The position numbers and the translations under genes were made by a program. The notes under the pieces are model-generated. The model searched no databases. It was given only the letters and a program-made list of their open reading frames with translations, and was not told the DNA's origin. From Hysterangium stoloniferum (Eukaryota; Basidiomycota; Agaricomycetes; Hysterangiales; Hysterangiaceae), in the NCBI GenBank assembly GCA_015178975.1, contig WHVD01000131.1, forward strand, positions 1 to 64,000: a DNA stretch of 64,000 bases, in the 5' to 3' direction. Numbering within the stretch: position 1 is the first letter of the stretch; each line of letters starts with the position of its first letter. This document shows, piece after piece, positions 34,957-46,700 of this stretch.

Positions 34957-36185
34957 ATGGGTCCCAAATGCAAAGCTGCCGAAGGACCATCCCAACTTCA
35001 ATCCCCATTGCAACTTTACACCACTCAACCCGAAACCCCAATTCAGCTGACAACATCAGCTTCAGTCGAAAAAGTTACCAAGGAGGTTACCGAGGTAACG
35101 AAGGACCCCAATATTCCCCATACTTCCGACAACGAAGCAGAAGATCAGCTGGAGACATCGAAAAAGAAATCTTCCGACAAACCGACTGAAATGTTGTTTA
35201 TTAACTCCATTGTGAAATTTGCTGACTATTTGAAATCCGCTGAGGATAGTAAAGAATCATCCCACACCGGAGTCAAAGAACCCGAACCATTTACCGGCAA
35301 GGATCCGAAAAAATTGAAGAATTTCCTTCTCCAATGCCATTTCAGTTTCCGTGATCGACCCGCTGCATTTAAATCCGACAGTCGAAAAGTCAATTTCATG
35401 CTCTCTTATCTCAAGGATACTGCTCAAGATTGGTTTGAACCCGGACTATCTGGAATATCCGACGAGACACCCGTATGGCTTGATGACTGGGAGGCTTTTG
35501 TGGAAGAACTGGAAACTAATTTCTGACCCTACGATCAATCCGGCAAAGTGGAAAATGAATTAATGATGCTTAAGATGAAGGACAAACAACGAGTTTCCAA
35601 TTATCTCGTCAAATTCAATACCCTCACCGCACAATGTGGATGGGACGATTCCGCCCTCAGACACCATTTCTATATGCGACTTCCATCACGCCTTAAAGAC
35701 GAGATCTGCAAAGATGGAAAGCTGAAAACTCTCCAACTCATGCGGATTAAAGCTCAAATATCCGATGCCTGTTATTGGGAACAAAAAGCTGAAGTCTCTC
35801 AAGAGAACCCGACAGAACATTCTCAGAACAACAAAGCGTCAACTAGCAAGTCTTCCGGCAACAACTCAGGTAATAACACCGGCAACTCTGGCACTAATAC
35901 TGGCAAATCAAACTCTGACCGGAAAAAAGACAAGAAATCCAACAAGGAAAAACAGTCAACTTCCGACAAACCCGACATTTCTCATTTGTTGGGTACTGAC
36001 GGTAAACTCACCCCGAAGGAGAAACAATGATGTATGGACAATGACCTCTGCCTTTTCTGTGGGAAAGGCAGACACAAGGTTTCCGACTGTACTGTTAAAT
36101 CTAACTCTTCTAAGGCCCATGCAGCAACTTCCACTACGACTACAACATCTAAGGAAAAACCCGCCATGGAGTTGAAAAAAGAGTA
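34957..36185 (+). pseudogene. Element B gag
   Basis: Begins MGPKCKAAEGPSQLQ, 35 bases inside the LTR. Gag core (EPFTGKDPKKLKNFLLQCHF), YLVKFNTL segment, Asn/Ser/Lys-rich linker (NNSGNNTG), then a zinc-knuckle region near 36045-36090. Close to element A gag. Fossil, lightly broken. Confidence 0.9.
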
Positions 36186-39100
36186 AGCAACCCTCCAGAA
36201 TCTACATGGACAGAGGGTTGCGTTGACTCTCTCCGTGTTTCCGAGGTTATCCGTCTCAATGCATCCGCTCTCTCTAATCCCGATTCATTATTTGTAAAAC
36301 TTGTCTCTGACTTTCTTGGAAATTTAGTGTTCTGAGCTCTGATAGATTCCGGCTCCACACACTGTTTTGTAGATACCACCTTTGCCACGAAACATAATCT
36401 GAAACTCCATTCTGTTCCTGCAATTTCCTTGTGTTTGTTTGACGGCACTAGCAATATGGCAATTACCCAAGCCTGCGACATGTCTATCCGGTTCCCTTGT
36501 GGAACATCCCAGACGGTTACTTTTTCGTAACACAGTTGGACTCTAGCTGTTTGGTAGTTCTTGGATACAACTGGCTCACCCAATATAATCTGTTGATTGA
36601 CTGGGTATTGGGCAGTATTAATTTCTGAATTCCCAACACTTCAGTTCCTCCTGCAGCATCTTTTCCGGCCAATGCCTTTTCAGCATCAATGGCATCTCCG
36701 GCTTCTACCAAAACCTCTGAGCCTCCAAAAATCTCTCTCATCAACGCTTCGGTATTTGTTAGGGCGAGTAAACTGGATGGTTCAGTGTTTTTCAATCAGC
36801 TTAAAAGTTGATGAAGCATCTGGATGTGTTGTGACTCCAGAATTATCTGAGCTAAAAGCCGACCTGGAAGGAGTTCCTGAAAAATACCATGATTTCGCGG
36901 ACATTTTCAGTAAGCAAAAAGCTGACAGGCTTGCACCACATAGGCCCTACGACTTAAAAATCGATGTTGAGCCCGGTTCAAACCCTCCATTAGGACCTAT
37001 TTACCCATTATCCCAATCAGAACTTTCATCCATTCGGGAGTTCCTGGATGAACATCTGTCAATAGGTTTTATCTGTCCCTCAAAGTCTCCGTATGGAGCA
37101 CCCGTCCTTTTCATCAAAAAGAAGGATGGCTCCCTTCAACTCTGTGTTGATTTCAGAGGATTGAATTCCATCACATGGAAAGATAAGTATCTACTTCCAC
37201 TCATTACCGATTTACTCGACACCCCACGGAAAGCTCAAATTTACACCAAAATAGACCTCAAACACACTTATTATTTGGTTCGAATTGCCAAGGGCGATGA
37301 ATGGAAAACTGCTTTTTGGACTCGCTATGGATCCTTTGAATGGTTGGTTATGCCATTCGGCCTTACCAATGCCCCTTCCACTTTTCAATGTTTTGTTAAT
37401 GATATATTGTCCAACATGCTTGACATAGGTGTTATAGTCTATTCGGATGACATTTTGGTATTTTCCGAGGATCCCACTCTTCATGATGAACAGGTCCATG
37501 AAGTCGTCCGAAGACTCCGTAAAAACGGTCTTTTCACCAATGGTAAAAAATGTTACTTTGACATGGATTCTATTGAATACTTAGGTTTCATTATCGGACC
37601 TGAGGGTCTCCGTATGGATGAAACCAAGGTTCAAGTTGTCCGTGATTGGCCCGAACCATGGAAAGTCAAGGACATTCAGTCATTTTTAGGTTTCGCCAAC
37701 TTTTACCGTCATTTTATTCAGAATTACTCAGATATTACAGTACCGCTTACTCGTCTTACCCATAAAACTCAACCATGGGTTTTTGACAACAAATGCCGCT
37801 CTGCTTTCCAGACTTTGAAAAATGTGTTCACTTCAGCCCCGATTCTTTCCCATTGGAAACCTGATGTTCCAATTATTGTGGAAACTGATGCTTCCAATTA
37901 TGCAATTGCTGCGATTCTTTCCATTCAAGATTCCGATGGTGAAATTCATCCGGTCACATTCCTTTCTCGGACACTGAAAGTGTCCGAACTCAACTACAAC
38001 ATTCATGATAAGGAACTTTTGGCAATTTTTGAAGCTTTCAAACATTGGCGCCATTATCTTGAAGGTTCCACAACTCCTGTTGACATTGTTACCGATCACA
38101 AAAATCTCGAATATTTTTCTACCACTAAACTTTTAACCCGCTGGTCCGAATTCCTTTCCACTTTCAACATGATTATCCGTTTCCGACCCGGATGTCTTGG
38201 TGGAAAACCAGATGCCATGACTCAACGATGGGACGTCTATCCTAAAGAGGGGGAAAGTAACTATGCCATTGTTAATCCGCATAACTTGAAACCAGTTTTT
38301 ACAACACAACAACTTTCCACATCTATTCGAGCGACTTCCCTCTACTATCCAATTATGCGTAGTGTTATGATTATGGACATTGAACAATTACATCAAGATA
38401 TCCTTTCCGCATTCACTTCCGATCCAGCTCTTAAGCCACATCTAGAAGTTCCTGATAATCCTGACCAACCCCGATGGTCACAGGACTCTCAAGGTTTCAT
38501 CCGTCTCGATGGATGTATCTACATTCCAGATTCCAACAATCTCCGACTCCGTGTACTTCAGTATAAACACAATCATCCAATCTCCAGACATTACAGCATT
38601 CACAATACTCTTGGTTTAATCCGTAGAGAATACACTTGGCCCAACCTCCAAGATTTCGTAACCCAGTTCTGTAAGTCATGCACCACCTGCTTATGCTCTA
38701 AAACCCAGAGGCATAAGCTGTACGGCCTTCTCAAGCAACTTCCGATCCCGGAAAAACCCTGGAACTCAATTTCCATGGATTTTATCGAACAACTTCTGAC
38801 GTCTGAAGGCTTTACATCCATTCTAGTTGTTGTGGATCGATTCTCGAAACAAGGCATTTTCATACCCACTCATGATACAATCATGTCCTTACAATTAGCG
38901 GAACTTTTCATTATTCACGTATTTTCCAAACACAGAGTTCCATCTCACGTAACCTCTGATTGAGGTTCCAAGTTTGTCTCCCATTTCTTCCAGGCCCTCG
39001 GAAAAGCCCTCGACATGAAACTACACTTCACCTCGGGATATCACCCAGAAGGTGATGGACAAACGGAATGTGTAAATCAAACATTGGAACAATATCTCCA

Positions 39101-39857
39101 CATCTATTGCAATTATCAACAGGACAACTGGAAATCCCTCTTTCCAATCACAGAATTCGCCTACAATAACTCTCCGAATGCAACTACCGGCGTATCTCCT
39201 TTTTTTGCCAACAAAGGCTATAATCCAAATCTCACAGTACATTCCGAACAAGATTTGGCTTCTGTCCATGCTCAAGAATTTATTACTGACCTCGACAAAT
39301 TACATCAAGAACTTCGGAAAGCTATTTCTTCCACACAGGAATATTACCAATGTTCCACGGACAAAAACAGGATCCCACCTCCTAATTTTAAAATTGGTGA
39401 TCAGGTTTTTGTAAAAGCTCAATTCTTCTGTACCACCCGACCTTCTAAAAAACTCACTGAGAAATTCTTAGGCCCTTTTGAAATCATAGCACAAGCTGGT
39501 TCACTCTCATGGACTCTCCAACTTCCCAATAGTATGCAAGCAGTTCACCCCGTTTTCCACATTTCCATGTTAGAACCCTGTGTTCCTAACAAAATCCCGG
39601 AACATATTCAACCTCCATCCCCTCCGGTCATCATTGACGGAGAACCCGAATTTGAAGTTTCCGAAATTTTGGATTCTAAAATCGACAATTGCCAATGTAC
39701 TTGTAAATTGCTCTATTTAGTCAAATGGGCAGGTTATGAAGGTACCGACGAGGAAACTTCATGGATATTGGCCACGGAACTTGGACACACTATGGAAATT
39801 GTTACTGACTTCCACACAGCTTATCCAAGCAAACCTGGACCTTTATCATCACTCTAA
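36186..39857 (+). pseudogene. Element B pol (PR-RT-RH-IN-chromodomain)
   Basis: Protease DSGSTHCFVD near 36345; RT near 36960-37700 (KKDGSLQLCVDFRGLNS, FGLTNAPSTF, VYSDDILVF box); RNase H (ETDASNYAIAAILS, TDHKNLEYFS); integrase zinc-binding part near 38570-38700 and core with MDFIEQLL and GYHPEGDGQTECVN; chromodomain near 39660-39790 (LLYLVKWAGYEGTDEETSW). This identifies a chromovirus. Fossil with a handful of breaks. Confidence 0.92.
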
Positions 39858-39959
39858 CCCTTTTCTGTTTCTTTCTGTTCAGTCTCCGACACTTCCGACA
39901 CTTCTGTTATCACACCTGTTTTTAGGTTTTGCAAGTCAAAAATAAATAAATTATTAGGA

Positions 39960-40589
39960 CTATTTTAGAGTCTCTGATACCCCAAATCCACTTTCCATCC
40001 CGACTCCTGTCTCATCAGCAACTTCTGCACTTTCCACCATATCCTGCACCTCTTCATCCTCACTCTCTGATACTTCCGGCCCATTTCCTGACTCCCACCT
40101 TTTTTCGACACATTCCGCCAACGGATCATTAGGCTGTTCCTGTGCCTTATCGGAAAATCTCTCGGATACTGCGATAACACTGATGCTAACCATTATCTTC
40201 TCCAGAAATTCGTTTTGCCTCCAGAAATTCCAGATCAATGAATGGAAACCCTTTTCCTGGATCTCATTATGGTGATCTAATGTATCCCGCATCTTCATGA
40301 CTTCCGTCCCAATAAAGACCAACGCGTCAACAGTGTCCTTGAGGAGCTCAATGCCCGTACTATCCATTTTCAGCACCTCAGTTTCCGCAGCTTTGGCCAC
40401 TCCCAAACTTTCCGCATCATTAGTTTTCTGAGCCTTCTCACCTTTTGGAACCGTTTTTGAGGCAAGAGTGCACAGAAGTTTAAGAACTGCGTAGGGATAG
40501 CAAGTTCCACCCCATTTTACCTTCTGCTTCCAACACGTCATATTCTGTATGGAACATCGATAACACGGATTGTCATGGACAACTTCCAT
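39960..40589 (-). CDS. Antisense ORF inside element B, cysteine-motif protein part
   Basis: Open frame of 209 residues, opposite in direction to the element, between integrase and the 3' LTR. Near its start is CYRCSIQNMTC (C-x2-C-x6-C) followed by a weaker second set, then a helix-rich middle and an acidic Glu/Ser-rich tail (SESEDEEVQDMVE). This resembles a basidiomycete protein type with paired CxxC motifs after a long coiled coil, often seen near retroelements; the likeness is from memory. A coiled-coil frame lies upstream at 40783-41028. Whether they are exons of one transcript cannot be told here. Possibly cargo or an accessory gene of the element. Confidence 0.6.
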   Translation of the reverse strand: MEVVHDNPCYRCSIQNMTCWKQKVKWGGTCYPYAVLKLLCTLASKTVPKGEKAQKTNDAESLGVAKAAETEVLKMDSTGIELLKDTVDALVFIGTEVMKMRDTLDHHNEIQEKGFHSLIWNFWRQNEFLEKIMVSISVIAVSERFSDKAQEQPNDPLAECVEKRWESGNGPEVSESEDEEVQDMVESAEVADETGVGMESGFGVSETLK

Positions 40590-40782
40590 CCATTCCGGAG
40601 CCTTGACCTTTGGCTTCTGTTTCGGAAGTTAATCAAATACCGACCTTTTGTAGATGCACTTACTTTAGGACTCGAAGGTCCAGCCTCTCCCTCTACCTCC
40701 ACCTCCACGGCTTTTCACTGTACCCAATAGTTATCAGTTGGAACCACGGAATATTTATGGATCGAACTTACCTTTCCTTCCC

Positions 40783-41028
40783 TTATCTCCTTAAGTTTTT
40801 TTGCCACCTCCGACTCCGCTGTAATCTTTCCGCCTCTTCCTTCTTTTTCTGAGCCTCCGCCGTTTTCTGTATCCACACTTCTTTTTCCGCCTTCGCCCGC
40901 TCCAACTCCCATTTTTCCACCTCTTCTGCATCTTTCAACTCCTGCATCAATGCCCTTTCCTCCTCCTGTCGTCGCTTCAACTCCTCCATCCTTTGTCGTT
41001 TTTGTTGAAGTTGTGCGACCTTTGACAT
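40783..41028 (-). CDS. Antisense ORF inside element B, coiled-coil part
   Basis: 81 residues from ATG at 41028 (MSKVAQLQQKRQRMEELK), almost entirely Glu/Lys/Arg/Gln-rich with heptad-like spacing, predicting a coiled coil. It starts about 260 bp inside the 3' LTR on the antisense strand, leaving room for its own promoter. Found in the same place as the 39960-40589 frame and on the same strand. Confidence 0.55.
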   Translation of the reverse strand: MSKVAQLQQKRQRMEELKRRQEEERALMQELKDAEEVEKWELERAKAEKEVWIQKTAEAQKKKEEAERLQRSRRWQKNLRR

Positions 41029-41284
41029 TTTTTAAAGTACGGCAATTTCAGTATCTGAATCTTCCGGGGTAGTGATGAATAGTGGCCAACGAATCGACAT
41101 GCAAGTTGTGGATAAAGAAACAAAAACGTTAATTCGAATATTTGGAGGTTTTTATACTCAGAACAACAGCCGAAACTCTCACCTCCAGAATTGCGTAAAT
41201 TTCACGACACATAATAATCAGCCGTCGCTTCAATCACTCAGTACCTAATCGCCTCTATGGGACTTCAGCCTAACAGGGGGGTAC

Positions 41285-41828
41285 TGTTACAACCCATTCC
41301 CAGATGTTTCAATATCCGACTCCTGATCTCCGACTATGGAACATCATAGTTACCGTATCTCCTGCATTCTTCCCTTGTTCCACATTTGGTAATTTGTCCA
41401 TTGACAAGTATTCACTCATTTGTCTATTATATTCCCGTTTCGGAATATTATCTCCCCAATATGTCTTATTGTATTTCCATTTTAAGAATACTTCCGTTTC
41501 CATCTTATTATGGTCTCAGTTTGTAGTACAATAATGAGAAGACTTATATTAGTTTCCGCGAATTTGTACTTTACCTCAGATCTGATATCGACTTAGTTTC
41601 TTATTCCTTCTTCTGTCTTTCTGTACGCTCGATATTCGGAACTCTTCGGAACTCTGAATATCTGTATCTTCCATCATAAGTCTCACTTCTGAAATTAAGG
41701 ACTTTGAGCATTTGCGTAGAGGTGCAGCACATAAGCTGAAGCCAACGTCCTGACTCTATCCAATAGTTCCTGACTTCCCGGTGACTTTCTGAGAGTTCTG
41801 GAATAAGTTCCCGACACAGCACTTAACA
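41285..41828 (+). repeat. Element B 3' LTR (family 1)
   Basis: 544 bp, TGTTACAACCCATTCC to AGCACTTAACA. Differences from the 5' LTR are mostly C/T and G/A exchanges, many at CpG. The stem-loop block is at 41697-41751. Confidence 0.95.
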
Positions 41829-41833
41829 GATTG

Positions 41834-42149
41834 GAAGTTCCTCATGCACTCTATTGAGGTCTTTTGTTAGACCAGCTGCCCTCTTCCATTGTCATGCTCT
41901 CTGTTCATCAGTGAGTTCTGTTCAGCTATGTTAGCCTTTGAGGCATCATTTTGCATGGGAGCTATATATGGCATGTGGACAACACATGAAGGATGTGTTT
42001 ATTCATGGTCAATTGTAGTTGTTTGAAGAGGAGATGACTGACAAGTGAGTATCATATGATCTTATAATGCCATATTATAGCCTGACTGGGAAATCAACTA
42101 AAGAATTAGGTATCAAATATAGTCTACTTGTCTATCAACAATATCAGGA
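41834..42149. other. Unassigned DNA between elements B and C
   Basis: Without the B insertion this joins directly to 34335-34377. A stretch near 41985-42020 reads MKDVFIHGQL on the plus strand, recalling the DVKDAFLHG motif of copia reverse transcriptase, but too little remains to be sure. Continues past C at 48097. Confidence 0.3.
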
Positions 42150-42446
42150 TGTCAGGGGACAACCTTAAGTTCCTCAAATTCACTTTTGACTTGTCAGAGT
42201 CTAGTCTCATAAGTCCAGGGTAAAGGTACCTTGTTTTTATCACATTTTCAAACTCCGCTACACTTTAGTTAGTCACATGCTAGCCGAGGGTTCCTTAGAC
42301 TTTTCTCTTCGGATTCCCTCTGCTAGGTAAGTAGTACTGCAATTTGTATATAACTAGATAGATATAAACTAACTTCGGATTCCCTCTGCTAGTGCCCCAA
42401 CTCTGTCTTAGTGCGAGTCAGTGCAGTCTAGAGAGTCGCCCTTACA
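42150..42446 (+). repeat. Element C 5' LTR
   Basis: 297 bp, TGTCAGGGGACAACC to GTCGCCCTTACA. TATATAACTAGATAG near 42347 may be the TATA region. The segment CTTCGGATTCCCTCTGCTAG occurs twice within the LTR (about 42308 and 42374). Confidence 0.95.
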
Positions 42447-42548
42447 GAAGAAAAGTCTCACCTCAAGTGACTGGAACTACTGCCGCTATTCTTCGAACTA
42501 CACTTAACATCACGAGTTGAGATACCTCCTCAGATCAAAACGAAAAAT

Positions 42549-42622
42549 CGAGTTTGCGTATTTCGAGTTTTGCGTATTTCGAGTTTTGCGTATTTCGAGT
42601 TTTGCGTATTCGAGTTTGCGTG
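42549..42622 (+). repeat. Short tandem repeat in element C leader
   Basis: About four copies of a 16-bp unit TTTCGAGTTTTGCGTA, the last ones shortened, ending 22 bases before the gag ATG. Being in the 5' leader, it would be part of the genomic RNA. Confidence 0.85.
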
Positions 42623-42644
42623 CGGCCCCCTCACTTTGACTATC

Positions 42645-43793
42645 ATGTCGGCTTCTATGACCGATCCGCATCAGGTGTTAGAACAACACAGTAATGATAT
42701 TCGAGAGCTCCAAGCTTCCCAGAAACAAAATACGGATTTGCTGCAGCAGATCCTTCAGCAACTCACCCTGCAATCACAACCACCGTCGACTCCTCCACAA
42801 GTGCCAACGCTACTTACGTCGACTCCTCCCATCGTTTCGAAAAACTCAGGTCCAAAAATTCCACTTCCAAATGCGTATGATGGCGATCGATCCAGTGGTC
42901 GAACTTTCTACAATTCGTGCCTATTGTACATCAGTATGAATGAAACGAAATTTCAGACGGATGAGACCAAGGTACAGTGGGTGGTTTCGTTTATGAAGAC
43001 CGGGCGAGCCGCCCTTTTTGCAAATTGGCTCATGAAATCGTGGAGTCGAGGAGATTCGGTGTATTCATGGGAAACGTTTGCGCGGACTTTCGAATGCGAG
43101 TTTTTCCCGGCTGACGAGGCAGCGACGGCGCGTATCAAGTTGGAAGGGACGACTTACCATCAAGGCCGCCGAACGGTCGACGAGTACACGGACGAGTTTC
43201 GAGAACTCGTTGACCTCGCAGGTTACAAGGATCCGCTGGCCGTAGTCATGAAATATCGACACGGCCTGTTTCCAAGCATCCAAACTCAGGTCGCAACGAT
43301 GGAAAATCGCCCTAAGGACGACGACGAACAGGGCTGGTACGATGCCGCCTCTCGTTTTGACCGAAATCGAAATGCAAACGAGATTTTTCGTTTGGCAGGC
43401 GCTACGACACGACTGATTGCGCTGAAGCCCCCGATGATTTCACGCGTCGTTCCCCCACATCTCCCACATCTTCCACATTCTACACCAACACTACCTTCAT
43501 CTAAACCGGTTGACGCGATGGATGTCGATGCAACAAAAGGCCGTGGCCTCCCTTCGACCCTCTGTTTCGAATGTCGCCAGCCGGGTCATTTTAGCCGAGA
43601 TTGCCCTCGGAAGCTACAAAGGATCCGCTCGTTACTTACCAGCCTCGATGACGAAGGACAGGACATGGCCATGGACATCCTCCTTGCTGAAGCTGATATT
43701 CGAACTGCTTGTAGCAGAGTGGCAGAATCTGATGATTCCTCTCGGGAGGCTGATCTGCAGTCAGTTCCGGGTTTTCCCAACTGCAGCGAGTGA
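42645..43793 (+). CDS. Element C Gag
   Basis: 382 residues from the ATG at 42645 (MSASMTDPHQVLEQH). An N-terminal coiled-coil-like Gln-rich stretch, Pro/Thr-rich linker, then the retrotransposon Gag core (about residues 90-230, with FANWLMKSW and WETFARTFECEFF), and a CCHC knuckle CFECRQPGHFSRDC near residue 310. Its stop overlaps the upstream end of the pol frame, in a different frame, so pol expression probably needs frameshifting or reinitiation, as known in gypsy elements. Confidence 0.9.
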   Translation: MSASMTDPHQVLEQHSNDIRELQASQKQNTDLLQQILQQLTLQSQPPSTPPQVPTLLTSTPPIVSKNSGPKIPLPNAYDGDRSSGRTFYNSCLLYISMNETKFQTDETKVQWVVSFMKTGRAALFANWLMKSWSRGDSVYSWETFARTFECEFFPADEAATARIKLEGTTYHQGRRTVDEYTDEFRELVDLAGYKDPLAVVMKYRHGLFPSIQTQVATMENRPKDDDEQGWYDAASRFDRNRNANEIFRLAGATTRLIALKPPMISRVVPPHLPHLPHSTPTLPSSKPVDAMDVDATKGRGLPSTLCFECRQPGHFSRDCPRKLQRIRSLLTSLDDEGQDMAMDILLAEADIRTACSRVAESDDSSREADLQSVPGFPNCSE

Positions 43794-43798
43794 AGGGT

Positions 43799-46700
43799 AT
43801 GCCCTCGCTGCCACTTTCAAATAGATTCAGTGTTCTTTCAGTTGATGATGTATGTACAGTTAATATATCTGGAGTTAAATCTCTACTGAGTGAGGACACT
43901 GAGAATCAAGTCATACCTGACCCACCCAGATCCTCTTCAGTCCACTCACACCGTCGGAGACCTGTTTGGGAGCGTCGTCTTCCCAAATCTTTCATTATTG
44001 CCTCAACTGCAACTGCCAAATCATTGCACCTAAAAGTTGAGCTCCAAACAACTGATACTGGCCTCCTCCGATCAACTCGTGCATTGGTTGATTGTGGTGC
44101 CACTGGTCTATTCATTGATCAAGACTATGTGCATGAAAATGGGATTGCTACACGATCACTCATTTACCCGATCCGGGTATACAATGTTGATGGAACACCC
44201 AATGAAGCAGGTTCGATCACTGAGGTTGTTGAATTGGTCCTCCGCTACAAGGATCACTCAGAGAAGGCATTGTTTGCAGTCACCAAGCTTGGAAAGGAAT
44301 CCCTTCTGCTTGGATATACCTGGCTAAGGGATCACAACCCTGAGATCCATTGGCAGACACAAGAAGTCAAGATGACCCGTTGCACCCCACATTGCAGGGA
44401 ATGTAAAATCTCAACCCTTCGGGCACGTGAAGAGATCAGATGTTTACAAGCTTGCAGAGATGCCCCAGCCCCAGTCTTCACATCTGAGGAAATGGAAGAG
44501 CCAATTCCTGACTTGCTACCTGATCCGTCTGAGGAGGGTGAAGACCAAACTGATGACTCAATGGAAGATGGAGATCGATTATTTGTCACAGTGTTGCACC
44601 CAGAACTGACTCCAAGTCAGATTCGAGCATCTGCTACAGTGTCTCAGCGATTAGCAGAGGCTAGTGCAAGGTTCAACACACCAAGTCCAAAAGGTTTTCG
44701 AAATATTGTCCCTGAGTACCTCCACTCCTTTGAAGACGTGTTCTCCAAGGAGTCATTTGATTCACTACCTGATCGAAAACCTTGGGACCATGCAATTGAA
44801 CTAATTCCTGATGCAAAGTCAACCAACTGCAAGGTCTACCCCATGTCCCTCAATGAGCAAACAGAGCTAGATATCTTTCTTGCTGAAAACCTTGCAACTG
44901 GTCGGATACGCCCTTCCAAGTCACCCATGGCATCTCCTGTTTTCTTTATCAAGAAGAAGGATGGCTCCCTTCGACTTGTACAAGACTATCGCACACTGAA
45001 TGCCCAAACCATAAAAAATCGATATCCACTCCCACTCATTTCAGAGCTGGTAAATCGATTAAAAGGAGCACGGTATTTCACAAAGCTTGATGTTAGATGG
45101 GGCTACAACAATGTTCGCATTAAGGATGGAGATGAGTGGAAGGCTGCTTTCCGAACAAATAGAGGGCTGCTTGAACCCTTGGTCATGTTTTTCGGTCTCA
45201 CTAATAGTCCAGCAACCTTTCAGACTATGATGAACGACATCTTCCGGGATTTGATTGCTGAGGGAGTTGTCTGTGTCTACCTGGATGACATCCTCATCTT
45301 TACCAAGACACTTGAGGAACATCGGCGTGTCCTGTTACTGGTTCTTGAGCGTCTTCGTGAGTATAAGCTCTACCTCAAACCAGAGAAATGTGAGTTTGAA
45401 AAGACAAAGGTCGAATACCTTGGCCTAGTCATCTCTGAAAACCAAGCAGAGATGGACCCAATTAAGGTGTCAGGTGTGCGTGATTGGCCCACTCCTACCA
45501 GTCGGAAGGAGGTACAAGCCTTCCTTGGATTTACCAACTTCTACAGGCGATTCATAGCAGATTTCTCCCACCATGCGCGACCACTGTTTGACCTCACAAA
45601 AAAGGAAACAACTTGGAGGTGGACTGTGGCTGAGGACAATGCTTTCCTTCTCCTCAAGGATCTGGTTACAAATGCACCAATCCTGACAATGCCTGATGAT
45701 TCAAAACCTTTTCGAGTTGAAGCTGACTCATCAGACTATGCCACTGGAGCAGTCCTCTCACAACAGCTGGATGATGGAAAGTGGCATCCTGTTGCCTTCT
45801 ACTCAAAAAGCCTGTCAGCTGTTGAACGCAATTATGAGATCCATGACAAAGAAATGCTTGCAGTGATTCGTGCCTTTGATGAATGGAGACATTTCCTAGA
45901 GGGTGCACGACACTCAGTTGAGGTATGGACTGACCACAAAAACCTTGAGTACTTCATGTCTTCAAAAAAGCTAAATCGAAGACAGGCTAGATGGTCCCTG
46001 TTCCTGGCACGTTTCGATTTCCAACTGCACCACCAGCCAGGACGCTCTATGGGCAAAACTGATGCACTCTCTCGTCGGCCTGACCACGGTTCTGGTGAAG
46101 GTGACAACTCGGATATCACCCTACTTAAACCAGAGTTTTTTGCAATTCGAGCTATGGAGGGTGTGTCAATACATGGGCCAGAACGTGAATTCCTCACTGC
46201 TATTCGCCAAGGAAATGAGAAGGGTGAGCAGGAGGAAGCAGTGATCAAGGCAGTGAAGGAACTCCGAAAATCTGGTGGCCGATCTATCAGATTAATAGAA
46301 TGGTCAGAAGAGGATGGACTGGTGTTGTATCGGGGTAAGATATATGTACCAACAGACCCAGAACTGAGGCGTAGGATTGTGGAACAGCACCATGACTCTC
46401 GGGTTGCTGGCCATGCAGGACGATGGAAAACTTTAGAGCTAGTGAGTCGCAATTTCTGGTGGCCAGGCATGTCACGATACATAGGGCAGTATGTCAAGAC
46501 ATGTGACACATGTACGTGCACCAAGTTCCAGCGTCAGATGCCAATTGGTGAATTACACCCAAACACCACACCAGAAGATCGATGGGATACAACCAGTGTT
46601 GACTTCATAGTGGATCTACCTGAATCCCAAGGGTATGACTCGGTCATGGTAATTGTAGATCTCATGACAAAGCGTGGTCACTTCCTCCCCACACATAAGA

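Larger units (their letters stand above)
34383..41828 (+). mobile_element. Gypsy element B (family 1), full length
   Basis: 7446 bp with both LTRs and a perfect 5-bp target duplication GATTG (34378-34382, 41829-41833). Order: LTR, gag, PR-RT-RNase H-IN-chromodomain, a 1.4-kb segment with antisense open frames, polypurine run AACAGGGGGG, LTR. The LTR pair is roughly 95-97% identical by eye, so moderately young. Structurally complete but broken, by roughly five or six changes. Confidence 0.95.

Noticed and set aside
41834-42149. Copia reverse transcriptase fragment
   Set aside because: Only one short motif-like stretch (MKDVFIHGQL) is seen; not enough to call an element.
42570-42644. Upstream extension of element C gag
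   Set aside because: The frame is open because of the leader repeat but begins at a non-ATG codon; the first ATG is at 42645.
45832-46524. 230-codon minus-strand frame
   Set aside because: Shadow of the integrase/RNase H part of element C pol; no domain of its own.
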